A DNA stretch of 64,000 bases from NCBI GenBank assembly GCA_032160545.1, contig JAVHVN010000159.1, positions 1 to 64,000 of the forward strand. The letters run 5' to 3'. Below, piece after piece: positions 23,518-33,600 of the stretch (positions within the stretch are counted from its first letter, which is position 1; every line of letters begins with the position of its first letter). The notes below the pieces were generated by a model. It was given only the letters and a program-made list of their open reading frames with translations, had not been told where the DNA came from and did not search any database. The stretch comes from DATGFB01 sp032160545. Lineage in GTDB: Bacteria > Actinomycetota > Actinomycetes > Mycobacteriales > Jatrophihabitantaceae. A program made the translations under genes and the position numbers.

Positions 23518-24432
23518 TCAGTCGAGCAGGCCCAGGGCGATGCCGTCGAGGATGTCGTGTTCGCTCGCGATGACCTCGGCGGCGCCGGTCGCCTCGACGA
23601 GCGAGCGCAGCACCAGCGCACCGGCAGCGATGACGTCGACACGGCCGGGATGCATCACCGGTAACGCGGCACGCTCGGCGCGCGGCATGTGCAGCAGGCG
23701 GCCGGTGACGGCGGCGACCTCGGCCGCGGTGATCGTGGCGCCGTGGATGGCGTCGGCGTCGTAGCGCTCGAGGCCCAGCGCGATCGCGGCGATCGTCGTC
23801 ACGGTGCCGGCCACCCCGATGAGCCGGTCGGTCGCGTCGAGCGGCACCACCCGAGCGGCCTCGGCGATCGCGGCGCGCAGGTCGTCCACGGTCCGCCGCA
23901 CCTGCTCGTCCGTCGGCGGGTCGTCGTGCAGGTGCCGCTCGGTCAGGCGCACGCAGCCGACGTCCATGCTGTATGAGAACTGCACGCCGGAGTCGTCGCC
24001 GAGAACCAGCTCGGTCGAACCGCCGCCGATGTCGGCGACGAGCCGGCGCCCCGTGACGCCGGGCAACCCGGCGAGCGCGCCGCGAAACGACAGCTCGGCC
24101 TCCTCGGCGCCGGCGATGACCTCGGGCGGGACGCCGAGCTCTCGCTCGACGATCGCGACGAAGTCGGCGCGGTTCTCGGCGTCGCGCGTCGCACTCGTCG
24201 CCACCATGCGCACCCGTTCGGCACCCGACCCGGTGATCGTGGCGGCGTAATCGGCAAGGGCCACCCGGGTGCGCTCGATCGCCTCGGGCGCGAGGCGGCC
24301 GGTGCGGTCGACGCCCTGGCCGAGCCGCACCACCCTCATCTCGCGCACCACGTCGAGCAGTCCGTCCGGTCCGGGGTCGGCGACGAGCAGCCGGATCGAG
24401 TTCGTCCCGCAATCGATGGCGGCGACCCTCAT
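23518..24432 (-). CDS. Ppx/GppA-family exopolyphosphatase
   Basis: A 304-residue actin-fold phosphatase hydrolysing polyphosphate or pppGpp. The first phosphate loop is 'DCGTNSIRLL' (7-16), the second 'ADIGGGSTELVLG', and the adenosine-type motif 'GVAGTVTTIAAIALGL' follows. It lacks the C-terminal HD domain of E. coli Ppx, as does the short mycobacterial Ppx2 group. The ATG overlaps the stop of the DUF501 gene by four bases (ATGA), and GGGAG precedes it. It is last in a conserved actinobacterial run eno-ftsB-DUF501-ppx. Confidence 0.92.
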   Translation of the reverse strand: MRVAAIDCGTNSIRLLVADPGPDGLLDVVREMRVVRLGQGVDRTGRLAPEAIERTRVALADYAATITGSGAERVRMVATSATRDAENRADFVAIVERELGVPPEVIAGAEEAELSFRGALAGLPGVTGRRLVADIGGGSTELVLGDDSGVQFSYSMDVGCVRLTERHLHDDPPTDEQVRRTVDDLRAAIAEAARVVPLDATDRLIGVAGTVTTIAAIALGLERYDADAIHGATITAAEVAAVTGRLLHMPRAERAALPVMHPGRVDVIAAGALVLRSLVEATGAAEVIASEHDILDGIALGLLD

Positions 24433-24926
24433 CGAGGCTCCCGCGGGACGCACGGCCCGTTGGCCCACCACGCCGGCAACGCCGCGAGCGCCTCGTCGCC
24501 GAGGGGGTTCGCGCCCGGGCCGCCGGCGAGACTGTGCCCGACGAGGACGTGCAGACACTTCACCCGGTTCGGCATGCCACCGGCGCTGATGCCCGCGATC
24601 TCGTCCACGTGCCCGATCTGCTCCCGCCGGCCGAGGTAGGAGTCGTGCGCCTGCTGGTAGGCCGCGGCCAGCTCGTCGTCGGAGCGCAGCCGATCGGTCA
24701 TCTCGCGCATCACCCCCGACGACTCGAGCGTGCCGATGGCGGACGCGAGGCGCGGGCAGGTGACGTAGTACAAAGTCGGGAACGGCGTCCCGTCGGCCAG
24801 TCGCGGCGAGGTCTCGATCACATCGGGGTTGCCGCACGGGCAGCGATGCGCCACCTCGCGGATCGCCCTGGGCTCGCGGCCGAGCTGGGCGCGGACGGCC
24901 GCCCGGTCGGCGTCCGACGCCGTCAC
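24429..24926 (-). CDS. DUF501 protein
   Basis: A 165-residue protein of a family almost always found between ftsB and ppx in actinobacteria. Cysteines in 'HRCPCGNPDVI', 'YVTCPRL' and 'VKCLHVL' could bind a metal. 'GTPFPTLYYVTCPRLASAI' and 'HVLVGHSLAGGPGANPLGDEAL' are the conserved blocks. Function unknown; the position suggests a link to division or polyphosphate/ppGpp metabolism. The GTG start overlaps the ftsB stop (GTGA), so translation is coupled. Confidence 0.9.
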   Translation of the reverse strand: MTASDADRAAVRAQLGREPRAIREVAHRCPCGNPDVIETSPRLADGTPFPTLYYVTCPRLASAIGTLESSGVMREMTDRLRSDDELAAAYQQAHDSYLGRREQIGHVDEIAGISAGGMPNRVKCLHVLVGHSLAGGPGANPLGDEALAALPAWWANGPCVPREPR

Positions 24927-25327
24927 CGCCCGGCGACCTGCACGCTGTGCCAGAGCTTGCCGTTCCACGTGGTCGCCGGTGCGTCGGCCGCGACGCCGGA
25001 GGAGGTCTCGATGTCGGACTTCTGGCCCGGCCGGACGACGACGTACACCGTGTCGCCGGGCATCGCGTATTGCAGCCGGGTGCGCGCCTGCTGCTGGATG
25101 TAGCCGGGGTCGGACCACTGCTGCTGCAGCACCGTCAGCTTCGCGAGTTGGGTCTGGTCGTCCTGCAACTTCTGCGCCGCCTTCTGCACGTCGCCGCGGC
25201 TGCCGAAGTACCGGTTCAGCGGCGACGCCAACAGCACGAGCAGGATCACCACGAGCATGCCGAGCACGAGGGCGCGGCCGGTGACCGCCCGGGCGGGACG
25301 GCCGCGGGCGGGTCGCGCCGAGGTCAT
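24923..25327 (-). CDS. ftsB: Septum formation initiator family protein (FtsB/DivIC)
   Basis: A 134-residue bitopic division protein. There is one membrane helix at about 19-35, then a coiled coil at 46-70 ('VQKAAQKLQDDQTQLAKL'), then the family's 'QARTRLQYAMPGDTVYVV' block (80-97). FtsB/DivIC links FtsL and FtsQ in the divisome. The N-terminal 18 residues are basic. The ATG at 25327 is 4 bases after the eno stop. The tail ('TTWNGKLWHSVQVAGR') is short and variable. Confidence 0.88.
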   Translation of the reverse strand: MTSARPARGRPARAVTGRALVLGMLVVILLVLLASPLNRYFGSRGDVQKAAQKLQDDQTQLAKLTVLQQQWSDPGYIQQQARTRLQYAMPGDTVYVVVRPGQKSDIETSSGVAADAPATTWNGKLWHSVQVAGR

Positions 25328-25331
25328 CGGA

Positions 25332-26627
25332 TCACGCCTCGGTCGAACCGGGGACGAACCGCGGGAACGCGCCCGCACCGGCGTAACGCGCAGCGTCGTC
25401 CAGCTCCTCCTCGATGCGCAGCAGCTGGTTGTACTTCGCCACCCGCTCGCTGCGCGCCGGGGCACCGGTCTTGATCTGACCGCAGTTCGTCGCGACGGCG
25501 AGGTCGGCGATCGTGGTGTCCTCGGTCTCGCCCGAGCGGTGGCTCATCATGCAGCGGTAACCGTGCCGATGCGCGAGCTCGACCGCGTCGAGGGTCTCGG
25601 TGAGGGTGCCGATCTGGTTGACCTTGACCAGCAGTGCGTTCGCCGCACCCAGCTCGATGCCCCGGCCGAGCCGGGCCGGGTTGGTGACGAACAGGTCGTC
25701 GCCGACCAGTTGCACGCGCTCGTCCAGCTCACTGGTCAGCGCGATCCACGCGTCCCAGTCCTCTTCGGAGAGCGGATCCTCGATCGAGACGATCGGATAG
25801 TCGTCGACCAGGCTGGTGTAGTACGCGATCATCTCGTCGGCCGTCTTCGTCGCGCCCTCGAATGCGTAGCCGCCGCCCTCCTGGTGGAACTCGGTCGCGG
25901 CGACGTCGAGCGCCAGTGCGACATCGGTGCCGAGGGTGAGCCCGGTCGTCCCGATCGCCTCGACGATCAGGTCGAGCGCGGCGCGGTTGGAGTCCAGGTT
26001 CGGCGCGAAGCCGCCTTCGTCACCGAGGCCCGTGCTCAGCCCCTTCTGCTTCAGCACCGACTTCAGGGCATGGTAGACCTCGGCGCCGTGACGCAGCGCC
26101 TCGGTGAACGTCGGCGCGCCGATGGGCGCGATCATGAACTCCTGGACGTCGACGTTGCTGTCGGCGTGCGCGCCGCCGTTGAGGATGTTCAGCATCGGGA
26201 CGGGCAGCAGGTAGGCGTTCGGGCCGCCGATGTAACGGAACAGCGGCAGGTCGGCCGAGCTCGCCGCGGCCCTGGCCACCGCAAGGGAGACACCGAGGAT
26301 CGCGTTGGCGCCGAAGCGGCTCTTGTCGGGCGTCGAGTCGAGGTCGATCAGCGCCTGGTCGAGGATGCGCTGCTCGCTCGCCTCGAACCCGACGATCTCG
26401 GGTCCGATGTCGTCGAGGACGGCCGCGACCGCGTTCTGCACGCCCTTGCCGCCGTAGCGTGCGTCGCCGTCGCGCAGCTCGACCGCCTCGAACGCGCCGG
26501 TCGATGCCCCGCTCGGCACCGCTGCGCGGCTGAGAGTTCCGTCGTCGAGGGCGACCTCGACCTCGACGGTGGGGTTGCCGCGCGAGTCGAGAATCTCGCG
26601 CGCGCCGACGGCCTCGATGCTGGCCAC
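25332..26627 (-). CDS. eno: Enolase
   Basis: A 431-residue glycolytic enzyme interconverting 2-phosphoglycerate and phosphoenolpyruvate. Typical blocks are present: 'ILDSRGNPTVEVEV' at the N-terminus, the catalytic loop 'GLGDEGGFAPNLDSN', the metal-ligand region 'VSIEDPLSEEDW', the lysine loop 'LLVKVNQIGTLTE', and 'SHRSGETEDTTIADLAV' (enolase signature). The start is a GTG with GGAAGGA upstream. First gene of the eno-ftsB-DUF501-ppx run. Confidence 0.97.
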   Translation of the reverse strand: MASIEAVGAREILDSRGNPTVEVEVALDDGTLSRAAVPSGASTGAFEAVELRDGDARYGGKGVQNAVAAVLDDIGPEIVGFEASEQRILDQALIDLDSTPDKSRFGANAILGVSLAVARAAASSADLPLFRYIGGPNAYLLPVPMLNILNGGAHADSNVDVQEFMIAPIGAPTFTEALRHGAEVYHALKSVLKQKGLSTGLGDEGGFAPNLDSNRAALDLIVEAIGTTGLTLGTDVALALDVAATEFHQEGGGYAFEGATKTADEMIAYYTSLVDDYPIVSIEDPLSEEDWDAWIALTSELDERVQLVGDDLFVTNPARLGRGIELGAANALLVKVNQIGTLTETLDAVELAHRHGYRCMMSHRSGETEDTTIADLAVATNCGQIKTGAPARSERVAKYNQLLRIEEELDDAARYAGAGAFPRFVPGSTEA

Positions 26628-26731
26628 TGGGACGTCCTTCCGGTCAGACTGCGCAGTCGTCCAACCCTAGCCGGGGGCGTCGGCCCCGCTCGTGCGCCCC
26701 GCCGGGACGACCGCTCGCCGCCCCGAGCGCG

Positions 26732-28678
26732 TCACAAGGCGATCCGCGATCCCATGACCACGGTGCGGTCGACCGGCAGGGCGAAGTAGGCGGCGGGGTT
26801 GGCGGCGTTGCGGGACAGCGCGATGAACAGCCGCTTGCGCCAGGGCCGCAGACCGGGATCGGTCCCGCGTTCGATGGTGATCCGTGACAGGAAGTACAAC
26901 GCCGAGTCCGGATCGAAATCGAGCTCGTCGGTGAGCATGAGCGCGTCACGCAGCACCTCGGGGATGTTCTGCTCGTCATGGAAGCCGAACCGGGCGGCGA
27001 GATGGACGACGCCGTCGTCCTCGTAGCCGAGCGGGTCGACACTCAGCCGCTCGCTGCGGGGCACGTGCGGAACGTTCAAGGAGACCACCGAGACGATCAC
27101 CACATGCTCGTGCAGTACCTGGTTGAACTCGACGTTCGCACGCAGCGCGACCGGCACCGTGTCCTTCGTCGGGTGCGGGAACACCGCGGTACCGGACACC
27201 CGGGTCACCGGTTGCGCGCGCAGCCGATCGACGAAATCGGTCAACGAGCCCTCGAGCTCGATCCGACGCGCGGTGACCAGTCGGCGCCCGCGCTGCCATG
27301 TGAGCATCACGGTCACGACGATGACGCCGATCAACAAGGGCAGCCAGCCGCCGTGCGCGACCTTGGTGAGGTTCGCCGCGAAGAAGGTCAGCTCGACGCC
27401 ACCGAACACCACGCCGATGGCGACGAGCCGCCGGCGCGGCCAATGCCAGCCGGCGCCGGCGAGGATCAGGAACAGCGTGGTGGTCAACAGCAACGTCCCG
27501 GTGACCGCGAGGCCATAGGCGGTGGCGAGCCGGCTGGACGACCGGAACGAGAGCGTCAGGACGAGCACGCCGCCGAACAGCAGCCAGTTCACGGCGGGTA
27601 CGTAGATCTGGCCGCTCTCCTCGGACGACGTCTGCCGCACGGTGACGCGTGGCAGGAACCCGAGCCGCATCGCCTGCCGGGTGACCGAGAACGCACCCGA
27701 GATGACCGCCTGCGACGCGATGACGGTCGCCATCGTGGCGAGGACGACCAGGGGGATCCGTCCCCAGTTCGGTGCCAGCTGGAAGAAGGGGTTCGCCACC
27801 GCTGTCGGCTGCTGCAGGATCAGCGCGCCTTGGCCGAGGTAGTTCACGCTCAGCGCGGGGAACACGACGGCGAACCACGCGCGCCGGATCGGCGGCCGGC
27901 CGAAGTGTCCCATGTCGGCGTACAACGCCTCGGCACCGGTGATCGCGAGGACGACGGCACCCATGGCGATGAACGCGACGTAGGGGTGGTCGGCCACGAA
28001 CGACCCGGCGTACGTGGGTGACAACGCGCGCAGGATGTCGGGATGCGCGAGGATCTTCGGCAGGCCGAGGGCTGCGAGCGCACCGAACCACAACACCATC
28101 ACCGGCCCGAACAGCCGCCCCACCGTGTGCGTGCCGATGCGTTGCACGATGAACAAGAGGGTGAGGATCGCGACGCTGATCGGCAGGACGAGGTCCTTGA
28201 CCGACGGGGCCGCGACCTCGACTCCTTCGACGGCCGACAGCACCGAGATCGCAGGAGTGATGACGCTGTCGCCGAAGAACAGTGACGCGCCGATGACGCC
28301 GAGCAGCATCGCCACCGAGACCAGCCGGCCCCCCGAGCTGATCCGCTCACGGATCAGCGCGGCCATCGCCATGATGCCGCCCTCGCCGTCGTTGTCGGCG
28401 CGCAGGATGAACACCACGTACTTGATCGAGACGATCAGCAGGATCGACCAGAACACGAGCGAGATGACGCCGTACACGTCCGACGGAGTCGGCTTCACCG
28501 CGCCATGGTCGATGGCGAACACGGTCTGCAGCGCGTACAGGGGGCTCGTCCCGATGTCACCGAAGACGACGCCGAGCGCACCGAGGGCGAGGCCGGCCGC
28601 ACCGCCACCGTGGGCGGCCGGGTGCGCGGGGTTGCCCGCCTGACGTGCGGAACGCCGGCTCGTTCCCGTCGAGCTCAT
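26732..28678 (-). CDS. kup: KUP-family potassium uptake transporter
   Basis: A 648-residue K+:H+ symporter of the KUP/HAK/KT family. The signature 'GDIGTSPLYAL' is at 40-50; about twelve membrane helices fill residues 30-460 and a ~190-residue cytoplasmic tail follows. Other family blocks seen are 'ADNDGEGGIMAM' and 'GAEALYADMGHFGR'. KUP systems work at low external K+ or low pH. No c-di-AMP riboswitch can fit, because the next gene upstream ends 45 bases before the start. Confidence 0.95.
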   Translation of the reverse strand: MSSTGTSRRSARQAGNPAHPAAHGGGAAGLALGALGVVFGDIGTSPLYALQTVFAIDHGAVKPTPSDVYGVISLVFWSILLIVSIKYVVFILRADNDGEGGIMAMAALIRERISSGGRLVSVAMLLGVIGASLFFGDSVITPAISVLSAVEGVEVAAPSVKDLVLPISVAILTLLFIVQRIGTHTVGRLFGPVMVLWFGALAALGLPKILAHPDILRALSPTYAGSFVADHPYVAFIAMGAVVLAITGAEALYADMGHFGRPPIRRAWFAVVFPALSVNYLGQGALILQQPTAVANPFFQLAPNWGRIPLVVLATMATVIASQAVISGAFSVTRQAMRLGFLPRVTVRQTSSEESGQIYVPAVNWLLFGGVLVLTLSFRSSSRLATAYGLAVTGTLLLTTTLFLILAGAGWHWPRRRLVAIGVVFGGVELTFFAANLTKVAHGGWLPLLIGVIVVTVMLTWQRGRRLVTARRIELEGSLTDFVDRLRAQPVTRVSGTAVFPHPTKDTVPVALRANVEFNQVLHEHVVIVSVVSLNVPHVPRSERLSVDPLGYEDDGVVHLAARFGFHDEQNIPEVLRDALMLTDELDFDPDSALYFLSRITIERGTDPGLRPWRKRLFIALSRNAANPAAYFALPVDRTVVMGSRIAL

Positions 28679-28723
28679 AACAGCAGTCTGCCGGGTTCCC
28701 CGGTGCCCGGCCGGGACCGCGGG

Positions 28724-29110
28724 TCAGAGAACCTTGATGCCGAAGCGGACGAGTTCGCCGTGCGGGACGCTGACCAGCACGCGCGCGGCGGAGCCGACCT
28801 CGGTGCCGATCAGCACCGTGTGGCCCGGCCGCGGCGCAGCGCCGTCCTGCGGCCAGAACGGATCCTCGTCGAGGTGAAGTCGCAGGGTTCGATCGGTCCC
28901 GTGGTGCAGCGTGACGACGCCGTGGGCGAGCAGTGGATCGACGGCGCTGACCCGGAAGCGCCACCGGCCGGATACTCCCGGCAGCGTGCCGTGCCGGACC
29001 CGGATGCCGCACAGGAACGCGTCGGGGTGTCGCTGCTGCCTCTCGAGCCAGTTCGACAGCCAACTGCCCGGGGACGGGCGCCGCGCGTTCGACGGCAACC
29101 ACCCGACCAT
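28724..29110 (-). CDS. Hypothetical protein
   Basis: A 128-residue protein I do not recognise. It has no signal peptide or membrane segment. The sequence alternates short hydrophobic strands ('GRWRFRVSAV', 'HGVVTLHHG', 'HTVLIGTEVGSAARVLVSVP'), suggesting a small beta-rich fold. It sits in the same-strand run between mazG and kup, 45 bases before kup, and could be co-transcribed with either. The call rests on frame length and gene packing. Confidence 0.55.
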   Translation of the reverse strand: MVGWLPSNARRPSPGSWLSNWLERQQRHPDAFLCGIRVRHGTLPGVSGRWRFRVSAVDPLLAHGVVTLHHGTDRTLRLHLDEDPFWPQDGAAPRPGHTVLIGTEVGSAARVLVSVPHGELVRFGIKVL

Positions 29111-29204
29111 CAGCCCACCCTACGGCCGAGTCGCCGTCCGCTTCCCCTCTGTGGTTACCGGATCTTCGGCCCGGATGTGGAGATCTCAGGGGGGAAGCGG
29201 GGTG

Positions 29205-29852
29205 CTAGTCGGCGCCGGGCAGGGGCTGGCGGGCGGCTTCGGCCGCGCGCAGCGACTCTCGGTAGGAGCGGACGGTCGCACGCAGCGCGCCCTCGGGGTC
29301 GACCCCGGCTTCGGCGGCTTCGCGAGCGAGGGCGAACAGGCGCGCGCCGAAGTCGTCGGCAGGCGGCGGCCCGACCTCGGCGAGTCCGCCGCGGCGCGCC
29401 CGCGCGACCAGCTTGGCGGTCAGTGCGAGTGCCGGCTGCGCCATCGGGACGCCGTCGGTGGCCGACGTCCGTCCCTTCTCGGCGACCTTCTGACGCTCCC
29501 ACGTCTCGTTGAGCGCGGCGGCGTCGGTGACCTCGGCATCGGCGAACACGTGCGGATGACGGCGGACGAGCTTCTCGACCAGGTCGCCCGCGACGTCCTC
29601 GATCGAGAACGCCTCGCCGGGAGGAAGCTCGGCGGTCAGCCGGGCGTGGAACAGCACCTGGAGCAGCAGGTCGCCGAGCTCCTCACGCAGCAGCGCGAGG
29701 TCGCCGGTCTCGATCGCTTCGAGCGTCTCGTAGGTCTCTTCGAGCAGGTACTTCGCAAGCGACTCGTGCGTCTGCTCGGCATCCCAAGGGCAGCCGCCCG
29801 GCGATCGCAGCCGGTCCATGACCTCGACCGCGCGCTGCAGTTGCGAGGCCAT
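29205..29852 (-). CDS. mazG: Nucleoside triphosphate pyrophosphohydrolase (MazG)
   Basis: A 215-residue enzyme converting NTPs to NMP and pyrophosphate. One all-alpha MazG domain is complete: 'LLEETYETLEAI' and 'LREELGDLLLQ' give the EExxE and ExxD magnesium-binding acids, and 'RRHPHVF' is also diagnostic. It has one MazG domain where E. coli MazG has two; actinobacterial forms are commonly like this. The gene starts 10 bases after the SurA-like lipoprotein and is part of the mfd-to-ppx run, as in mycobacteria. GAGGG precedes the ATG. Confidence 0.93.
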   Translation of the reverse strand: MASQLQRAVEVMDRLRSPGGCPWDAEQTHESLAKYLLEETYETLEAIETGDLALLREELGDLLLQVLFHARLTAELPPGEAFSIEDVAGDLVEKLVRRHPHVFADAEVTDAAALNETWERQKVAEKGRTSATDGVPMAQPALALTAKLVARARRGGLAEVGPPPADDFGARLFALAREAAEAGVDPEGALRATVRSYRESLRAAEAARQPLPGAD

Positions 29853-29861
29853 CTCGCACCC

Positions 29862-30581
29862 TCAGCCCGTGCCGGCCGGCGACGGCGTGTCGGAGGGTGC
29901 GGCGGGCGCGGGTGTAGCGGACCCGGTGGGGCCGGTGGACCCGGTGGACCCGGTGGCCGATGGGGACGCGGGCGAGTAGGTGCTGCCGGGCAGCAGCGTC
30001 AGGAAGTTCGGCAGCCCGGCCTTGGGGTCGCCCGAGAGGTCCAGCGTCTTGGGGTCCCACGCGCCGTACCGCGGATTGACCGTGACGTTCAGGTCGAGCT
30101 GTGCAAGGAGCTTCTGCGCGTCGACCGTCCCGTTCTGGATCTCGGTACCGAGCACCTGCTGGATCGCCTGGCCACGCAGGTACAGGCTCGCGAAGCTGCG
30201 CTGGTAACCGTGCTTGGCATAGTCGGCCGCGACCTGCTCGACCGTCGTCCCGTTGAGCAACGCGGTCTGCGCGGCCGTGATCGCGCCCTGGGACGGCTGC
30301 CCGCCCGGCGTGCGCGCGAGGACGTCGGTGTAGAGCTGGGTCTCGAGCAGCGTGCGCAGCACCCAGGTGCGCGCCGGGATCGTCGTCGTGACACCGGTGT
30401 TCTGGTCCTGCTGGGGCACGGCCTCGGCGTTGGGCGTGAGGTACTTGGTGACGTCAGTCTCGGTGATGCGGTGCCCGTTGATCTTCGCGGCGAGGCCGAC
30501 ATTGCTGCGGCAGGCGCTGAGCCCAGTGACGAGCAGGGCGGTACAGGCGGCGGCAGCGACGATGCGGAACGGGCGTCTCAC
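29862..30581 (-). CDS. SurA N-terminal-like lipoprotein
   Basis: A 239-residue exported lipoprotein. The signal peptide ends in the lipobox 'LSAC', giving lipid attachment at C24. Residues ~30-170 form an all-helical SurA/trigger-factor-like peptide-binding domain ('VGLAAKINGHRITETDV', 'AITAAQTALLNG'). There is no PpiC-type isomerase domain, so it may be a chaperone without isomerase activity. The C-terminus is a Ser/Thr/Pro-rich low-complexity tail. GTG start at 30581. Such a lipoprotein next to mfd and mazG is common in actinobacteria. Confidence 0.85.
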   Translation of the reverse strand: MRRPFRIVAAAACTALLVTGLSACRSNVGLAAKINGHRITETDVTKYLTPNAEAVPQQDQNTGVTTTIPARTWVLRTLLETQLYTDVLARTPGGQPSQGAITAAQTALLNGTTVEQVAADYAKHGYQRSFASLYLRGQAIQQVLGTEIQNGTVDAQKLLAQLDLNVTVNPRYGAWDPKTLDLSGDPKAGLPNFLTLLPGSTYSPASPSATGSTGSTGPTGSATPAPAAPSDTPSPAGTG

Positions 30582-30674
30582 GAGTTCCAGAATGTCATGC
30601 AGTCCGGCCGATCCTGATACCGGGACCGCCTTGACGGTATCCGGCCACGTCGAGCTCGCCGCCGTCCGAGCAGC

Positions 30675-33600
30675 TCAGCCGACAGGGACGGGCACGAGGT
30701 TCTCGAGCACCTCGACGCACCAGGTCAGCAACGCCACGTCGCGCAGCGGCTCGCCGCCGAACTGGGCAACCTGGAAGCTTCCGTCGGGCTTGACCACACC
30801 CTTGGGACGCGGGACCGACACCGTGGACGCGGCCTGCTTGTAGTGCCCCTTGTCGTAGAGGCGCGTGAGCCGAAGCTGTGCGGACTCCGGCAGGTCGATC
30901 GGAGTGAGCCGCACCGCGTTGCCCTGCAGCGACACCTCGGTGACCCCGTGCCGCCGGCACACCACCTTGAACCGCGCCACCGCGAGCAGGTTCTCGACCG
31001 GAGCGGGCAGCGGGCCGTACCGGTCGAGCAGCTCGGCGCGCACGGCATCGACGGCCTCGTCGGTGGTCGCGCTCGCAAGCGCGCGGTACGCCTCGAGGCG
31101 CAGGCGCTCGCCCGGCAGGTATTCGACGGGCAGGTTGGCGTCGACGGGCAGGTCTACCTTCACGTCCGCGAACTCCTCCTGCGTATCGCCGCGGAAGTCC
31201 GCCACCGCCTCACCGACCAGCCGGACGTACAGGTCGAAGCCGACGCCCGCGATGTGACCGGACTGCTCACCGCCGAGCAGGTTGCCGGAGCCGCGGATCT
31301 CGAGATCCTTCATCGCGACCGCCATGCCGGCACCCATCTCGGTGTGCTGCGCGATGGTGGCCAACCGGTCGTATGCGGTCTCGGTGAGCGGACGCTCCGG
31401 CGGGTAGGTGAAGTATGCGTACCCGCGTTCGCGGCCGCGCCCGACGCGGCCGCGCAGCTGGTGCAGCTGCGACAGCCCGAACATGTCCGCGCGGTCGACG
31501 ATCAGCGTGTTGGCGTTGGGGATGTCGAGGCCCGACTCGACGATCGTCGTCGCCACCAGCACGTCGTAGCGCTTGTCCCAGAAGCCGACCATGATCTCTT
31601 CCAGCGCACCCTCGCCCATCTGCCCGTGCGCCACGGCGATGCGCGCCTCGGGGACGATCTCGGCGAGCCGGGCCGCCGCCCGGTTGATCGACTCGACCCG
31701 GTTGTGGATGTAGAAGACCTGACCGTCCCGGAGCAGCTCGCGCCGGACCGCCGCCCCGATCTGACGCGAGTCGTACGCGCCGACGAACGTGAGGATGGGG
31801 TGGCGCTCCTCGGGCGGCGTGAGGATCGTCGTCATCTCGCGGATGCCGGTGAGCGACATCTCGAGCGTGCGCGGGATGGGCGTGGCCGACATCGTCAGCA
31901 CGTCGACAGCGGTACGCAACGACTTGAGGTACTCCTTGTGCTCGACGCCGAAGCGCTGCTCCTCGTCGATGATCACCAGGCCGAGGTCCTTGAACCGCAC
32001 GGTCTGCTGAAGCAGCCGGTGCGTGCCGATCACGATGTCGACGCCGCCGCCGACGATGCCTTGGGTGATCGCCTCGACCTCGCCCGGCGGGCTGAACCGG
32101 GACAGCTCCCGGATCGTCACCGGGAACTGGGCCATGCGGTCGGAGAACGTCTGCAGGTGCTGGTGGCTCAGCAGCGTGGTCGGTACCAGGATCGCCACCT
32201 GCTTGCCGTCCTGCACCGCCTTGAACGCGGCCCGCACGGCCACCTCGGTCTTGCCGTAGCCCACGTCGCCGCAGATGATGCGGTCCATCGGCAGCGGCTT
32301 CTCCATGTCGGCCTTGACCTCGTCTATGGCGGCGAGCTGGTCGGGTGTCTCGACGTAGGCGAAGGCGTCCTCGAGCTCGCGCTGCCATGGCGTGTCGGGC
32401 GCGAACGCGTGGCCGCGCGTGGCCATGCGCGCGCTGTAGAGCCGGATGAGCTCGGCCGCGATCTCCTTGACCGCCTTGCGAGCGCGGCCCTTCGTCTTGG
32501 CCCAGTCGGCGCCGCCGAGCCGGTTGAGGGACGGCGATTCGCCGCCGACGTACTTGGTCACCTGGTCCAGAGAGTCGGTCGGGACGAACAGCCGGTCGCC
32601 CGGCTGCCCGCGCTTGGCCGGCGCGTACTCGATGATCAGGTACTCGCGCTCGCCGCCGTTGATCGTGCGGCGCACCATCTCGACGTACTTGCCGACGCCG
32701 TGCTGTTCGTGCACGACGAAGTCGCCGGCCTTGAGCAGGATCGGGTCGATCGCGTTGCGCCGCCGCGAGGGCAGGCGGCTGTTGTCCTTGGTCACGGACC
32801 CGCGCTGCCCGGTGAGGTCTGCCTCGGTGAGGAGCGCCACCTTGAGCGCCGGCGCGATCAAACCGCCCTCGAGGCGCCCGGTGGTCACGTCGACGACCCC
32901 GGCGTCGAGGTCGGCCTCGCCGACGAGGCGGGCGGGCACCTCGGCGGCGCCGAGCCGCTCGACCGCTCGCTGCGCCGAGCCGTGCCCGTCGAAGACGAGG
33001 GCGACCCGCCAGCCGTCGCGCGTCCACGACTTCAGGTCGGCCATCACCGCCTCGGTGTCGCCGCGATACGCGGGGGCGGCCTCGAAGCCCGAGACGACGC
33101 TGCCGCCGTCCACCCCGGAGTCGGTGCGCAGCTGCGTGATGCCCCACCACGGCACGCCGAGGTCTGCGGCCTCACCGGCCACGTCGTCGAGGTCGCGCAG
33201 CGACGCGGCCGCCAGGTCCACCGGAGCCTTGCCGCCGCCTGCGGCCGCGGCCCACGACGCCTCGAGAAACTCCTCGGAGGTGCGCACGAGGTCGGCCGCC
33301 CGGCTGCGCACTCGCTCGGGGTCGCAGAGCACCACGTGCGAGCCGGCCGGCAACTCGTGCAGCACCACGCGCAGGTCGTCCACCAGCGCCGGCGCCAGCG
33401 CCTCCATGCCCTCGACGGCCTCGCCGCGGCTGATCGGGTCGAGCAGCTCACCGAGCTCGGGAAACTGTTGGAGCAGCTCGCCGGCGCGCGCGCGGACGTC
33501 GTCGGTGAGCAGCAGCTCGCGGCAGGGCGGCGCCCACACCCCGTGCTCGGCCACCTCGAGCGAGCGCTGATCGACGACCTTGAAGTAGCGAACCTCCTCG

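Noticed and set aside
28911..30617. Long plus-strand open frame (568 codons) opposite mazG and the SurA-like gene
   Set aside because: It is antisense to genes with clear family motifs, its translation is Arg/Gly-rich without any recognisable domain, and such mirror frames are expected at this GC content. The same applies to 30843-33947 opposite mfd and 36666-38831 opposite ppc.
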